From positions 100,814,357-100,878,356 of the forward strand of contig OZ038382.1 of the NCBI GenBank assembly GCA_964036045.1: a stretch of 64,000 nucleotides of DNA, given 5' to 3'. This document shows, piece by piece, positions 55,202 to 64,000 of the stretch. The stretch comes from Eutreptiella sp. 'Long Island Sound 2002'. Its lineage: Eukaryota > Euglenozoa > Euglenophyceae > Eutreptiales > Eutreptiaceae. Every line of letters begins with the position of its first letter. Positions within the stretch are counted from its first letter, which is position 1. Position numbers and translations under genes: made by a program. The notes under the pieces were generated by a model, which worked only from the letters and a program-made list of their open reading frames with translations, was not told where the DNA came from and did not search any database.

Positions 55202-55221
55202 TAAGTAAGTAAGTAAGTAAG
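55202..55221 (-). repeat. (TAAG)5 microsatellite, possible 3' tail of a minus-strand element
   Basis: Five TAAG units at the junction between the truncated LTR and GC-rich sequence. Read on the minus strand this is a (CTTA)n end of the GC-rich block, comparable to the cctacctacc tail of the 19640-41478 insertion. Confidence 0.5.
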
Positions 55222-55820
55222 GGCGGCCGCGTCTGCAGCCTCATCTGACATGCCCTGGTCCGTTTTACATGGTGGCCGCCTGTGGGGGGAACGAGAGCCC
55301 TCCATTATCCATTCGCCTGGTACCTCACCTCATGGCCGAGAACCTCTACCAGGCTCCCTTGGGGCATGGCCGGCGGAAGGTTTCCTTCAGTTGCTCCTTC
55401 CGGTCCCCTGTTGAAGGATCCTCCAGCCTTTCCCCCCAAGCATAGCCTTTAGGGTGCATACAGGCGTGTTTTGCTGTGGATAGCCGTCGCGGACAGCGCA
55501 GCATTGCTCTCAACCACATTCCACCATTTCCCATCCCTCAGGGGTTCGAGTACCCATTCGGCGCCCGGATGCACTTTGTTGTCATCCATCTGCAGCTGGA
55601 GGCCAGAAGACGACCCTTCCCACGTTCCCGAGTTCCGCAGACGCGCGAACCAACGTGTATTCAGGCCATTGACCTGGGGGCCTCTGGCTCAACCCTCACC
55701 CCTGCGGACATTTCAGGGCCGTCTAGGAATCCAGGGCATTTTCCCAACTTCCCGTGGTCAGGCTCCCCGTGGTTGGCCCATGGTTCATCTCTCCATGGCG
55801 ATTGGTTTTCCCAATCCGAC

Positions 55821-56300
55821 GGGGCTGTTGCTTGGCTGCTTCTGTTCCCCGTTTTACCCTGTTCTGATCAGTTTGCAACCCCGCGATTCCTCGTTCCCCT
55901 ATGCCACATCTAGTAACTCGCCCAGTCCCTGCACCCCATTCTGAAACCTACGTCGCGTGTTCATACGCCACCGGGCCACCAGCAACCAATTGGCGCAGGA
56001 CCGAAGGTCCGTTTTGCGCCCAATGCACAGGTTGCTCCTACTCCCACCTTCCCATCCCATGGGGCTGTTGCTTGGCTGTTTCCCTCTAATTTCAGATCGC
56101 ACCCCCGCGATGCCCCATGCCCCTGTGCCATATCCCGTGCCTGGTAGTGTACCCGCGTCCCGATCCATGACCTACTTTGCGTGTTCATACCCCACCGGGC
56201 CACCAGCAACCCATTGATGCGGGCCCAAAGAGCTGATTTGTGCCCCCTGCACAGGTTACCCCCCCTCGCACCCAGTCTTTCGTGCTTCCACTCCCCGTAG
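55821..56300. repeat. Two ~240-bp tandem repeats
   Basis: ggggctgttgcttggctg begins units at 55821 and 56061. Within them gcgtgttcatacgccaccgg (near 55956) matches gcgtgttcataccccaccgg near 56180, and gcccaatgcacaggtt matches gccccctgcacaggtt. The minus-strand frame 55961-56605 passes through both. Confidence 0.65.
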
Positions 56301-57661
56301 CAAACCGCTCCCCGCGCCCGTGACACAACCGCGCGTGCCCCCTTCCCTATCGCCATATCGCAGCCCCGCCTCCCTCCCTTCTCGCTGGTCCCTGCCCTTA
56401 GTCCCCTTGAACCCCCCCCTTTCTCCCGGTGTGTGCTTTTACCCCTCTGGTCGGGGCCCGAAGTCCTTTTGTTGTGTGCCTCTTGCTCCGGTTGCCCCGT
56501 CCACGGCTTCCTTGCCTGTCCGTACCTACCCCTAGGGCCCGCCCCAGCCCGTGGTGCGTGTTCCCATCTGGCGCGGTCCCAATGCACCTCTTCGTGAGTG
56601 CGCACCGGTTGCTCTACGTGCCTCTTCCCCCCTCCGTTGTTTTTCTTCTTCGTTCCCGCATGCCCCCCCCCCCCTCAGGCTCCTTTCCCTACTGCTCCCC
56701 ACCTGTTCAGGTGGTAGTTTCCCTTTTTGCGCACCCTGCTGGCCGTTGTTTGCCGACTCCCCTGCGCCTCCTCTGCGTGTATGTTTCAGTTTCGGGCCCT
56801 TTGGTGTTTTATTTTTCTTTTTTTCCCGGTGCTCGCCCTGCGTCTTTGCTTTGTTTTGTTGTTTTTCCATCCTCCTCGCTGCATGCACGCACAAAACAAC
56901 AACACTGGTCATCTGCTGCTGCGGCACCACTCTTGTCCCCGTTCTTCTGGCCCTCTCGCCCCCATGGTGCAGGTTTCGTGGCGTTTCCCGGCCATGCCAG
57001 CTGGGCCCCCCTCCATTGGCAGCCCCCCTCTATGTTCCCCGCCCCGCCCCGCCTGCCGTTATGCGCCTCTCGCACTTCACCCCCCTTACTGCGCCTCTCT
57101 GGCTTTTTGTGCGCCGCGCTGCTCCTCTCTTCGCCAAGGCTGTATCTTTCTCGCCCACACGCGCCGCTCTGCCGCCACCCCGTCCTCCTGCCGATAAGCC
57201 AAGTTTGCCAGCCTCTGCGGGGACACCGCCAGGGGGATTCCCCCGTCATCCATCCCCGCCCCCCTCCCCTGTATCAGCTTGCCAATGGTGGGCGGCGCGG
57301 CTGTTACGGCAAAATGCAAACCTTCGACATTTTTGCTGTCTTGCGGGTGATGCGGTGCCCTTGCCTGCCCCTTTTTGCCCCGTGCGCCCTACCCTTCACC
57401 TTGCTATCGCGCGGTCTCTTTCGTTGCCTGTTCCCCCCCTGCGGTATTCCTTGCATTACGTTTGCCGCCACTCTTGTGCGCCCTGCGTCCTTCTCTGGCC
57501 CCTTCCCGCTGCGGCCCCGCCCCGCTCTCGGCCGTCCCCTACCCTCACCCCTTGGTCCTACCCTGTGCGTCGCCCGCTTGGAGGCGGAGTGGTCTGTAGT
57601 CTGGTCCGAAGGGATGTATAGATAACCAGCTATACCCTACCTCAGGCAGGATCTTTGCCCC

Positions 57662-58299
57662 TTACCCCCCTGTTCTCTGCGCATTCACGTCACCACTGAT
57701 CCCGAGATCAGCTGTGAGTACTCGCTTATTCATGGCACCGATGTGCAACATGTGCGGGACGGTTTGCCAGGCGTCATGTTGCAGGAAAGGCTTGCAGCGC
57801 TGCCCCGCGGCCGCCTGGTGCCGCCGCAGCTGGGCCCCGACCCGGAGCACGCTCTCAAAGAGGACACAGGGGGTCACACAGGAGTGCCGGTTCGCTGCTC
57901 CAGCAGGTCCGGCATCCGTAGCCTGCCCTCGTGGGTGGAGGCCGGTGCCGTCAAAAAAATGCTGTTGTCCAGACCCTGGTCCTCGATCTGGATCCCGAAG
58001 CCCTCAAACGTCCCGCAGAAATCCAGGCCGAGTTCCTGAAGGCAGAGCAGGCACTATAGCCTGTACAGCCGGCTCTCGCGGGCCTGGCTGTGGATTGCAC
58101 GCGTCAGCTGGCGGTACAGGGGGCCCAGGTGCTCCTTGTTCGCCAAGTGGATGTCGAGGGTTAGCGCGTACCGCAGGTATTGCAGCAAGAGCCGCGCGAC
58201 CAGCGCAACGTCCAAGAAGGGCACCATCCCCTCGAACTCCTGGTCAGTCGCGCTCCCACGGACGCTCCGCGCCTCCAGCAGCTCCACCCCCCGTCGCAC
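57662..58299 (-). pseudogene. Unidentified minus-strand protein, C-terminal part
   Basis: The minus frame from 58299 to a stop at 58054 contains a long hydrophobic-helical segment (FLDVALVARLLLQYLRYAL). The next frame then reads GLDFCGTFEGFGIQIEDQG and RLRMPDLLEQRTG. The frame at 57877-57662 ends it with FLQHDAWQTVPHMLHIGAMN. Each piece looks protein-like, and together they suggest one gene with two frame changes. I do not recognise the family. Confidence 0.35.
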
Positions 58300-58579
58300 C
58301 CTCGAGACCAGGGCTTCCTGATGTCGATACCGTGAGCCCTAAAACATCAACCCTTCGAGCCAGCCTTGCAGCGGCCTACCTCATCCTCACTGCCTTTTGT
58401 GCCTGCCCTCATCCCTGTCACACCGAGTGGACTTATGGCAAAGAAGGATCCGGTCCGTGTTCATCGTCATGACGCCCTATGTCGCTCCCCTCCCCTCTGC
58501 TCCGCGTCTCACCAGCTCCTTGCGTCTCCTCCCCGGCCTGCACCCCCACGTCTCGCCGGTCTCATGTCCCCAACGTCCC

Positions 58580-59502
58580 TCAGTACCACCCCTCCCTCTG
58601 CAGGAGCTCCCTCCGTATCTGCACCTGGAGCCTTCTCCCTCTTTCGCTGAGGCCATCCAGGTCCACCCCTGGGAGCGCTTCTCCGAGCGTCCCCCTCCAC
58701 CTGTCCTCCGCCGTCTCCAGCCCCCTGTCTTGTGGCCTCCCCACCCTGTGGACCAGGTCCCGGCACAGGTGGGTCCCGCGGCGCCGCCCCCCTCCCGTCC
58801 GCCCCGCCCACCTCACGTAGCGGACCATCTCGCCACCTCCTCTGCCCCCCGGCGCCAGACCCTGCCCTGCCCCCTGCGCGCCGCATTCCGCGCAAAATAC
58901 CGCGGCAGCAGGGACTCCGGACCCAGGTCTGTTTCCGTGGGCTCTGGGCTGGGGCTGGTGTGCGGCGGCGCTCGCGTTGTGCCCTCCTGTCCCCTCTCCT
59001 CAACCCTGCGCCGCTTTCCCCGCTTGTGCCGACCGTCATCACTGTCCCCTCTCGCCGCCTCACAGACGGTGACCGCACATCCTGATCCAGTGGAGGGCGT
59101 GCCTCGCTCCGGATCTGGGATGACCAGGGGTCCCCTGCAGGCAGCCAACGCCTCCTCTTCCCTCATCCTGGACTCCAGGTCTGCCACCTCCCTGTCCCTC
59201 TCCTCAATCCTCGCTGCCACGCCCTGGATACCCCTGCAAGCCAGCTCCTGCACATCCTGCTCTGCCTCTGGCGGGATACCCGGCTGCCTGAACAGCTGCA
59301 GCGGGAGGCTACTTTCCGTCTCCTCGGCCCCCCACGCCCGTTCCCCTTGCCGCTCACTGTCCCGCTCCCCCCGCTCAACCTGCTCCCCTCTTTGCCTAAG
59401 GTGCGCCCAGGGGCGCTGCAGCTCCTCTACGGCCTGCGTGTCCCTCCCCCTCCGGGGTGCCCTGCGCGCTGGCTTGCGCCCCTGCCGCCCTGGCCTCCGC
59501 AC
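58580..59502 (-). pseudogene. Minus-strand coiled-coil protein, N-terminal part
   Basis: The minus frame 59502-58813 (229 residues) has a heptad-like coil (RIEERDREVADLESRMREEE), a basic KRGKRRRVEERG patch and an RYFARNAARRGQG segment. After a frame change it continues at 58828-58580 (DLDGLSERGRRLQVQIRREL). It is upstream of, and in the same sense as, the 57662-58299 frames. A plus-strand 455-residue frame over the same bases is Pro/Ser/Leu low-complexity and judged a shadow. Function unknown. Confidence 0.35.
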
Positions 59503-59740
59503 CCGTCACCTGTGCCTCACTCTCCCGCAGCCTGCTCTCTTCCTCCCCTACCTCCTCCCATACTCTCCGGTGTTCCGCCCCCTTCCCTCTTGGCGCTCCT
59601 CACACCGCCCAGACCGCCTGGGGCTGCTGCATCATGAGTGCTGGCGGCAGCGCGCTCAGGTACACCGGTGGGGGGGAGGGGGTACACACGCAGGACCGCC
59701 GGGGACATTGCGGACCGAACGGTGGGATGACACCTCCCCG

Positions 59741-60070
59741 TTGCAGTCCTACACTTGGCGGTGAAGTATCTGTAGTGCATGAGTATCTCAAAAGCCAACC
59801 ATTGGAATTGATTGACGATCAAAATCCTGATGCGCAGACATTGAGATGGACACGAGCGGAGGAACAGATGAAGCGGCGGCGCTGGAAGGTGAGGATGGCT
59901 TGGTACAGAACAAAGGTGAAATACCGCTTTACAACAAGCGTGAGATGAAGTCACAAGGCAACTATATCGTGGAGTTGCTTCTCAAGGCGAAGTATCTGCA
60001 AGGCTCAAGGTTCGTCACAGAACTGGCACAGCAACTTGTCTCTGACGCCTCTTGGGGGCCAGAAAACTGA
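59741..60070 (+). pseudogene. Integrase end and chromodomain of the second element A copy
   Basis: Contains GEVSVVHEYLKSQP, an acidic spacer in changing frames, and, at 59846-60070, the frame ending with NYIVELLLKAKYLQGSRFVT and SDASWGPEN, a chromodomain core with WGP in place of WEP. The TGA at 60068-60070 matches that at 53927. Several small gaps shift the frame. Confidence 0.55.
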
Positions 60071-61042
60071 ACCAGCTTTTTGTTGGTTTCTGTTGACCTG
60101 GAGCATCGACGTATGGCACTGCTATGCGAGCTGCCAGAAGACTAAATAAAGAATATGCAAAAACAGAAGAAAGTTGAAGAAAACACCTCTGCAAGGCCAC
60201 AGGACAACAAAGATTCCTCTGAGACTTCTTCTTCATTCGGTGGAATGCCGGACCTTCAGCCAGATTCCGCAGCCCTGCCCGCGACGCAAGCACCTCAGCA
60301 CTCCAAGAATGAGGTCAGAACTACAGGAAAGTGAAGGAGGAAAGGTGCAAGCTTCATAGGGGTTGAAAGAGGAATTATTTCCTCACACAAAAACCCCTTG
60401 GATTCCTCTTTAATAGTTAAAGAGAGGCGTTCACTTCTGAGGGCAATCTGACCACAAGCAACGACAAGGAATTCTGGACAAGTACTGGAAGACTTGGTAT
60501 GTCCCAGGGTCCTCATGTTGGATCAATCACATAGACAACAAGAGTACAGGGTGACAAAGAGGTCTACACTTCGCTGCCAAGTTCAAGAAGCAGCAAGTGT
60601 CGGGCCCTCGTTCAAAGGTAGCCCTTTGCTGGACAGGAGCAACGGAGATATCAAGGAGCCAAGCGTTCAAAAGTGCCAGCTGTACACGTCCGAGCGAACT
60701 GGCGCGAAGGTTGGCGAGCATTAAGCTGTTCTCAAGTTTGAAACCCACCTGAATTTCCTTCCAAATGATGCCAATTCTGCAGTATTCAGTACTTGGACAA
60801 GTGGACTGCAAGGCACACTGCGCTGGAAACGAGCTGCATGAAGAATATGACTAACGAACGAATTCCCCTGCGGCGACAAGGATCGGACCAAGGCAGCCTG
60901 AGAGCTCAAGGGCCCTGAAGTATGCAGCTCATTTGGACAAGATAAGGCCCAGTTAGAGTGCATGGGACCTACACATGGAGGATTTGAACCAGCCAAGCAA
61001 GGCTGACCAGGAAGGACCTACCAGGACTAAGTGTTTATAGTC
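60071..61042 (+). pseudogene. Post-chromodomain region of the second element A copy
   Basis: Counterpart of 53930-54932. Matching peptides include MRAARRLNKEYAKTEES, GGMPDLQPDSAALP, RGIISSHKNPL and, at 60494-60724, YRVTKRSTLRCQVQEA with DIKEPSVQKCQLYTS. It is broken by stops. Confidence 0.45.
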
Positions 61043-61051
61043 TAAGGGGGG
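61043..61051 (+). promoter_or_regulatory. Polypurine tract of the second element A copy
   Basis: taaggggggg-type purine run (taagggggg) immediately before TGTTGG of the LTR. Confidence 0.55.
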
Positions 61052-62046
61052 TGTTGGAAGTCAGCAGTATGGCTTTGATCCCTCCCTTGTTGTGTTTGCA
61101 CTTCCATTCTGATTTGCCGTTGCATGCATGTTTCATCTAGATTGGATAGACTAGTTAGAACAGAGATGCGGGATTTGCGACCCTTCAACTTAAGAGGCCT
61201 GATATCTTGTATGGAGGGACCCCTAGAGATTATATGGAACGCCCAAGGTTTTTGGAGTGGCTCATTTTCTTTGTTGCTAACTATATGGGCTGGTGGAACA
61301 ACGTTTGAATTGTTGTAATGTATTGAGACTACATGAAGTCTGAAAAATAATCCACAGCAGACTGCATTTTTGATTTTTCTCGAAAAAGATTTCATTTACC
61401 CAGATTCTGACGACATATGTGAATTCAACATGAAATTCTGGTCACACTGCCTGTAATACTGTATTTTACCAATTTTCGCACTAAAATGGTGTTTTTGGGT
61501 GTGTGAGCGCGTGGGCAGCCTGAGAGCGCGCATGCAGAGTCGTGTCCTGGATATGCATAGTCCAAACTGAGTTGCTGAGTCACAAATTATGATGACGAAA
61601 AAATGAAGAAAAAAGATTTCGAGTGATTCTTGATTTTTTTCTTCTTATCTTGCCGATGGGGAATTTAACTGTGATATTTGTTTTCTTCCAAGCCGCACTA
61701 ATACAGAGATCGGCATTTCTGCTATTTTGTTTTGAGCAGCTGCAGGTCTGCTGATCAATACTGTGAGTCCCAGGCAAAGGAACACACAGGTAAACAAGTG
61801 CACAAGTGTCCCAGAAGAGCATGAAGTGTGCATAAGCTTTGTGCATGGAAATAGAGTGTTCCGGTGCTGTTTCTGTTACTGCAGACCCATCAGTGTAATG
61901 TGAACATGATTTATAATCTTCTTGCTGCACTCGGGATGGCACGTGGTTGAGTTCTGGATTTTCTGGATATTCTGTTTTATAACCTGCAGGAGAACAAACA
62001 TTGGATTTTGGGGTGGTATTTCAAGTTGCAACTACAACAGGTCACA
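61052..62046 (+). repeat. LTR of the second element A copy
   Basis: TGTTGGAAGTCAGC...GGTCACA, 995 bp, homologous along its length to 13660-14665. It contains the shared landmarks ccacagcagactg, agccgcactaat and gagttctgg(a/t)ttttctgg. No matching flanking duplication was found. Confidence 0.7.
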
Positions 62047-62203
62047 TAGGAGAATCCGTCTATAGTCGTGGATACTTTAAGGTCAAATCTAATGCGTGGA
62101 CACCAGCGATCTGATCTTGCACGCTAGGATGCTAGCAATGCATTCGGGTATAAAAGATGATCGGGACAACAAGGGGCTTTCGATCTAATGTCAGCATATG
62201 AGC
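62047..62203. other. Short unassigned spacer
   Basis: Between the LTR of the second element A copy and the minus-strand open segment. Contains gggtataaaagatgatcgg near 62148, a TATA-like string, but no gene is tied to it. Confidence 0.35.
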
Positions 62204-62771
62204 TCAGGACCTCGTATCGAGGTGGTTTTCCCAGTTAAACAGGCACTTACACACCTCTCCATAGAAAGTTTCCAGATCAACGTTCCAGCTCTGAAGAGTT
62301 TCCCTCCAGGATTGCCATTGTGATCTAAAGAGGTGTCCGTTGCAACCTGCATCTACTCCATGAATAACGCCTTCGCAAGGCCCAGGGGTCCATACTGATC
62401 TTATTTTTGAAATGGCCTGCATGGTTGGCTGGGTATCGCAGTTGTTGGGCGACTGTAGAAGTTCGATAGCATTATGTGCCTCTGTCGACTCTGAGATGAG
62501 GGCCATGATGATGGGGACCAGAGTGAAAAAGAGTGCTGCAAAGGCATCATGCAGCTCAAGTCTGGAACCTTCAGGCTGTTGTATTGCAACCTGCTCAAAC
62601 TGCGTCCGCTGGCAGGCAGTCTCGATTTCTGGTTGAAGACCTCCATGGTGGAAGCGCAGCCACTTGGCTTCACCTTGGTCATCCATCATGTCTTCATAGC
62701 TGGGTGGAACTGACCGATGAGGGCCCTTCTGTGGTGGCTGCCAGACATTCAAAATATAAAGGTCCCGTTAA
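62204..62771 (-). CDS. Possible host exon or gene fragment
   Basis: A minus-strand open segment of about 185 codons ending at 62204. It has balanced amino-acid composition, unlike the repeats. It contains a PPSYEDMMDDQGEAKWLRF segment (PPxY motif), a hydrophobic helix FAALFFTLVPIIMALIS and a Trp-rich C-terminus. No ATG opens it; the open region begins after a stop near 62773, so it may be an exon. Another minus frame at 62781-62981 (EEAQLWATEERFLRPTEIEN) lies just upstream and may be a preceding exon or a frameshifted part. Family unknown. Confidence 0.4.
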
Positions 62772-62981
62772 TTTGTCTCATCATGGGCGTAGGATCTCGA
62801 CTGCCGCAAAGGACATGCGGCAGCATGGATTTTCAATCTCTGTCGGACGGAGAAAACGTTCCTCGGTTGCCCACAGTTGTGCTTCTTCCTTGTATTTTTT
62901 AAAGAAAACCTTGCTGATGTTCCAAATGCAAAACCACGTCCATACAGAGTTAAAGCAGAGCAAGTCCAGGCACCGGATCAA

Positions 62982-63840
62982 AATGAAGTCAGGATAGTTC
63001 CTTCCAAATCAAAACATCTGTAACAGAGAGGGGCTGCACAACAGCAATGCGGGCTTAATAAAATTCTTCAGTCAGATATGAACAAAACAAATGATTTTAT
63101 AAAGAACACTGACATACGTTCGGCCACAAAGATAGTCCCAAGCACTTCATGTGCACCTTTTCACATGCAGTGGAGTAAATTAGGAATCTCGGGCAAGTAG
63201 GCTGGGCAGAGACACAGGATATGGCTTGGCCAGCATGGCCCATCAACTGAATTCAGAATCAGTTAAAACGTAGGCCAACAATAAGTAGGAAAAAAAACTT
63301 AGTATAGGGGTCCGGAGGCGGGATACCACTAGCCTTAGCCAACAACGCCCAAGGCATGAAATGCCTATTGTATTTTGGCATAACCTGCATGAAGGAAGAT
63401 ACCTCCGCTCACTTGAGTGGTGGGGGTGACCCTCAAAGGGAGCTAGGGTTATAAGCCTAGTTACTCTGAAAGCATGTACTTAAAGCTTCAAAAGGAGTGA
63501 CAAAATTGATTAAATGTTAGTCTTCATTACCTCCCAAGGATTAGGGGGTTTTGGCCTGGATCAAGTACCCCAAGAGAGACATGGTAGTGACTTTTTCTTA
63601 CTCCCCCCTGGAGTACTAGTTGATAAGGCTACTACAACCTACCAAAGAGGGTTAAATTACCCTGAGCTTACCTCAGGAAATGCTTCAAAGCAGCAAATGA
63701 CACTCTCATCAGTTCATAGAAGCCGTTCACACTGTAGGTACCCTTGGAAAACAGTGTAATGTACCGTGAATGATGTCCTTTCGAAGGAGCATTCCTCAAC
63801 AACTGCTGGTGTGCGAAACCTTTTTGCAAACATTAGGGTG
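62982..63840. other. Unassigned AT-rich sequence
   Basis: No recognisable gene. Only an 81-codon motif-free frame at 63514-63759. Confidence 0.4.
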
Positions 63841-63846
63841 TAGAGT

Positions 63847-63915
63847 GGAGTGAACCCAGGACCTGCTCCCTAGAGTGCACATGGTTACCCACTAGGGTAC
63901 AGTCGCACGCTCTAA
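63847..63915 (-). ncRNA. tRNA-like sequence with A-box and B-box, possible SINE head
   Basis: On the minus strand TACCCTAGTGGG (63888-63899) resembles a Pol III A box and GGTTCACTCC (63847-63856) resembles a B box. They are about 31 bases apart, as in tRNA-derived promoters. A full cloverleaf is not evident, so a functional tRNA gene is unlikely. Confidence 0.35.
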
Positions 63916-64000
63916 TGCAGACGGCCATCACTGTACATAGAGCGGTTTAGCAAGTGTCGTAACCAAGGCTGAGGGCAGAGCAATACTCCTAATGCAGTGC

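Larger units (their letters stand above)
55222..59740 (-). mobile_element. GC-rich block, probably a minus-strand non-LTR element fragment
   Basis: Sharply bounded on the left by (TAAG)5 and on the right by element A homology at 59741. The plus strand is C/T-rich, so the minus strand is G/A-rich. The best protein-like frames are on the minus strand (57662-59502). No RT or endonuclease is visible. The assignment as a LINE-like fragment rests on the tail and composition only; a host gene region is possible. Confidence 0.35.
59741..62046 (+). mobile_element. 3' half of a second copy of element A
   Basis: Homologous to 53601-55201 and beyond: the integrase C-terminal end, chromodomain, downstream region, purine tract and a complete LTR. 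It begins abruptly at ttgcagtcctacactt, matching ttgcagtcctacactt near 53602. The upstream part is missing or displaced by the GC-rich block. Confidence 0.75.

Noticed and set aside
56429-57625. 398- and 356-residue plus-strand ORFs
   Set aside because: Pyrimidine-rich low-complexity translations (Pro/Cys/Phe/Leu) overlap each other in different frames; the likely coding sense of the block is minus.
58397-59764. 455-residue plus-strand ORF
   Set aside because: Ser/Pro/Leu low-complexity shadow of the minus-strand coiled-coil frame, and it runs across the boundary with element A homology.

Overview
This window looks like nuclear DNA of a dinoflagellate or a close alveolate relative, and nearly all of it is retrotransposon sequence. 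The evidence is indirect. The Gag proteins are Gly/Lys-rich, there are several divergent Ty3/gypsy-type polyproteins with chromodomains, there is an extremely C-rich non-LTR element, and no compact bacterial-style genes, rRNA or complete tRNA gene is visible. The species cannot be named from the sequence, and no host gene is confidently recognised. One minus-strand open segment near 62.2-62.8 kb is the best candidate for host coding sequence.

Layout. 1-3769: unassigned sequence with small decayed reading frames. 3770-12103: LTR element B, with paired ~770-bp LTRs, a primer-binding site (PBS), gag, protease and a Dam-methyltransferase-like domain, but no visible reverse transcriptase or integrase. 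12104-13659: spacer. 13660-55201: an old Ty3/gypsy-type element A (5' LTR, PBS, gag, protease, Dam-like domain, RT, RNase H, integrase, chromodomain, truncated 3' LTR), split twice. The first split is a ~21.8-kb C-rich non-LTR (LINE-like) insertion at 19640-41478, inside the RT/RNase H junction and flanked by a target-site duplication. The second is a complete-length but frameshifted chromovirus C (42818-53058), inside the integrase core. 55202-59740: a second GC-rich block whose coding sense appears to be the minus strand, with a (CTTA)n tail. 59741-62046: the 3' half of a second copy of element A, with a full LTR. 62047-64000: a possible minus-strand exon and a tRNA-like (SINE-head-like) sequence.

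How the parts work together. Elements A, B and C are related in plan: LTR - PBS beginning TGGTAG - Gag - aspartic protease - Dam-like domain with an NPP[FW] motif - (RT - RNase H - integrase - chromodomain). The shared Dam-like module between protease and RT in three divergent elements is the most interesting signal here. The LINE-like insertion carries APE endonuclease, RT and RNase H. It also seems to carry, downstream of RNase H, a cysteine-protease-like segment and an Arg/Ser-rich protein, and, upstream, a 2.1-kb tandem duplication of a long ORF. Most reading frames are broken by stops or frameshifts, so this is largely a graveyard of nested elements. Element C is the youngest of the nested pair: its LTRs differ at about 20 of 481 positions counted by eye, against much higher divergence for A.
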